The notes under the pieces were generated by a model that saw only the letters and a program-made list of their open reading frames with translations, ran no database searches and was not told the origin of the DNA. DNA of 5,097 nucleotides from NCBI GenBank assembly GCA_964511405.1, contig CAZEFK010000329.1, positions 1 through 5,097 on the forward strand, written 5' to 3'. Position numbers and translations under genes: made by a program. This DNA is from CAZEFK01 sp964511405 (GTDB taxonomy: Bacteria > Pseudomonadota > Alphaproteobacteria > Elsterales > Elsteraceae). This document shows, one piece after another, positions 3,762 to 5,097 of this stretch (positions are counted from its first letter, which is position 1; each line of letters opens with the position of its first letter).

Positions 3762-5097
3762 ATGAGCGCACGGCTCGATCCCGCGGGCGGCCATGGCGGG
3801 GCGACCGACTTGGTCCCGTTCACCGACGCCGACGCGGCGTGCCGGCGCATCGCCGAGATCTATGAGCGAAGCCGCTCGGCGATCGCCAGTGCGTTTGCCG
3901 AACTTCGCGACGGCCGCGGGCCCGTCATCGGCGCCAACTATCCGTACGTGGGCATCACGGTCGGTCTCGAAGACCTTCACCCTGATGCGCGCCCGTCCTA
4001 CGGGATGATCCAGGACCCCGGCACGTACGGGACGACGCTGACCCGCCCCGACCTGTTCGCCGATTACTATCGCACGCAGATCGGGCTCCTTCTCGAGCGC
4101 CACGACGTACCGGTCCTGGTCGGCGTCAGCGACCGGCCGATCCCGCTGCCGTTCGTGGTCGAGGACGCGACCGCCGACGTGAGCGAAGCCGACGTGCGCG
4201 CGATGCTCGGGCGCTTCACCCTGCCCGATCTCGCCGCGATCGACGATGCGATCGCCAACGGCACGTATCATCCGAGCCCCGGCCAGCCGCGCCCGCTGGC
4301 CCTGTTCCCGGCCGAGCGCGTCGATTACTCGCTGCACCGCCTGCATCACTACACCGCGACCTCGGCCCGTTATTTCCAGCGCTTTGTGCTGCTGACCAAC
4401 TACCAGCGCTACGTCGACGAGTTCCGCGCCTACGCGCGCGCGCAGATCGAGTCGGATCGCGGCGAATACGAGGCGTTCGTCGAGCCCGGCGACCTCGTGA
4501 CGCCGCGTCGCGCCACGACCGGGCTGGCGCCTTCGGGCGCGCCCGTGTCGCACCTGCCGCAAATGCCCACCTATCACCTCGTCCGCGCCGACGGCAACGG
4601 CCTCACGCTGATCAACATCGGCGTCGGCCCGAGCAACGCCAAGACGATCACCGACCACATGGCGGTGCTCAGGCCGCATTGCTGGCTGGTGCTGGGCCAT
4701 TGCGCGGGCCTCCGGCGGACGCAGTATCTCGGCGACTACGTGCTCGCGCATGCTTATGTGCGCGAGGACCACGTGCTCGACCGCGACCTGCCGCTCTCCG
4801 TCCCGCTGCCGGCGATCGCCGAGATCCAGGTCGCGCTGCAGGAGGCGGTCGAGAAGATCACCGGCCTGCGCGGCACCGAGCTCAAGACGCGCATGCGCAC
4901 CGGCACGGTCTTCACCACCGACAACCGCAACTGGGAGCTCCGCTACGGCGAGCTCTACGAGAAGCTGAACCAGAGCCGCGCCATCGCGGTCGACATGGAA
5001 TCGGCCACCGTGGCCGCCAACGGGTTCCGCTTCCGCGTGCCCTACGGGACCTTGCTGTGCGTCTCCGACAAGCCGCTGCACGGCGAGATCAAGCTGC
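3762..5097 (+). CDS. amn: AMP nucleosidase (first 445 residues; 3' end outside window)
   Basis: Hydrolyses AMP to adenine and ribose 5-phosphate in cytoplasmic purine turnover; the E. coli enzyme is activated by ATP and inhibited by phosphate. The ATG at 3762 is the first possible start in frame because a TAG lies at 3750-3752. Its ribosome site is weak (AGG eight bases upstream). The N-terminal AMP nucleosidase domain covers about residues 20-180 (LTRPDLFADYY, RVDYSLHRLHHYT). The C-terminal part is the nucleoside-phosphorylase-like catalytic domain, with INIGVGPSNAKTITDH at 284-299, GHCAGLR, GDYVLAHAYVREDHVLD, TDNRNWELRY, VDMES (Glu413) and CVSDKPLHGEIKL (Asp436) just before the edge. These stretches closely match remembered E. 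coli Amn (484 residues), so about 40-50 residues are missing. No frameshift is seen. It follows tldD in the same direction, but the 232-base structured gap argues for separate transcription. Confidence 0.96.
   Translation, partial: MSARLDPAGGHGGATDLVPFTDADAACRRIAEIYERSRSAIASAFAELRDGRGPVIGANYPYVGITVGLEDLHPDARPSYGMIQDPGTYGTTLTRPDLFADYYRTQIGLLLERHDVPVLVGVSDRPIPLPFVVEDATADVSEADVRAMLGRFTLPDLAAIDDAIANGTYHPSPGQPRPLALFPAERVDYSLHRLHHYTATSARYFQRFVLLTNYQRYVDEFRAYARAQIESDRGEYEAFVEPGDLVTPRRATTGLAPSGAPVSHLPQMPTYHLVRADGNGLTLINIGVGPSNAKTITDHMAVLRPHCWLVLGHCAGLRRTQYLGDYVLAHAYVREDHVLDRDLPLSVPLPAIAEIQVALQEAVEKITGLRGTELKTRMRTGTVFTTDNRNWELRYGELYEKLNQSRAIAVDMESATVAANGFRFRVPYGTLLCVSDKPLHGEIKL

Noticed and set aside
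3729..5081. 450-codon open frame on the minus strand opposite amn
   Set aside because: It is exactly antisense to a clearly recognisable amn. Its predicted protein is a low-complexity Arg/Ala/Val/Gly/His mix typical of antisense frames in GC-rich DNA, with no recognisable domain.
1..5097. CRISPR array, tRNA/rRNA genes, insertion sequences or prophage
   Set aside because: No regularly spaced repeats, no tRNA-like cloverleaf, no transposase or integrase frame, and no terminal inverted repeats with target duplications were seen.

Overview
This is a GC-rich stretch of bacterial chromosome. Codons end overwhelmingly in G or C, which also opens long meaningless frames antisense to the real genes. 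Protein content and gene order point to an alphaproteobacterium, probably Rhodospirillales-like. The support is an aa3-type cytochrome c oxidase operon starting ctaC-ctaD, a CtaC copper-site loop reading CNQICG, and a tldD gene beside the oxidase operon. The genus cannot be named from this window.

Layout from left to right: positions 1-814 (minus strand) hold the N-terminal half of ctaD, subunit I of cytochrome c oxidase, cut off by the window edge. An 85-base gap follows, containing a copied piece of the upstream gene's 3' end. Positions 900-1781 (minus strand) hold ctaC, subunit II, with signal peptide, two membrane helices and the CuA domain. Positions 1782-2095 are a divergent intergenic region with a plausible sigma-70 promoter for the oxidase operon, a stem-loop in the predicted ctaC leader, and clustered ACCGGT palindromes. 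Positions 2096-3529 (plus strand) hold a complete tldD, a zinc metalloprotease subunit. Positions 3530-3761 are non-coding and dense in structure: two related GGGGC-GAA-GCCCC hairpins, a weaker hairpin between them, and a 13-bp palindrome just before the next gene. From 3762 to the right edge (plus strand) lies most of amn, AMP nucleosidase, cut off near its C-terminus.

ctaC and ctaD are co-oriented and almost certainly one operon running left, where further oxidase and assembly genes would be expected. Their products are the electron-entry subunit (CuA) and the catalytic subunit (heme a, heme a3-CuB) of a proton-pumping terminal oxidase. tldD and amn run rightwards and are soluble cytoplasmic enzymes: TldD works with a TldE/PmbA partner not seen here, and Amn hydrolyses AMP in purine salvage. 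The hairpins between tldD and amn suggest separate transcription units.

I found no undescribed multi-gene system. All four genes are recognisable housekeeping functions, and the observations worth a second look are in the non-coding DNA.
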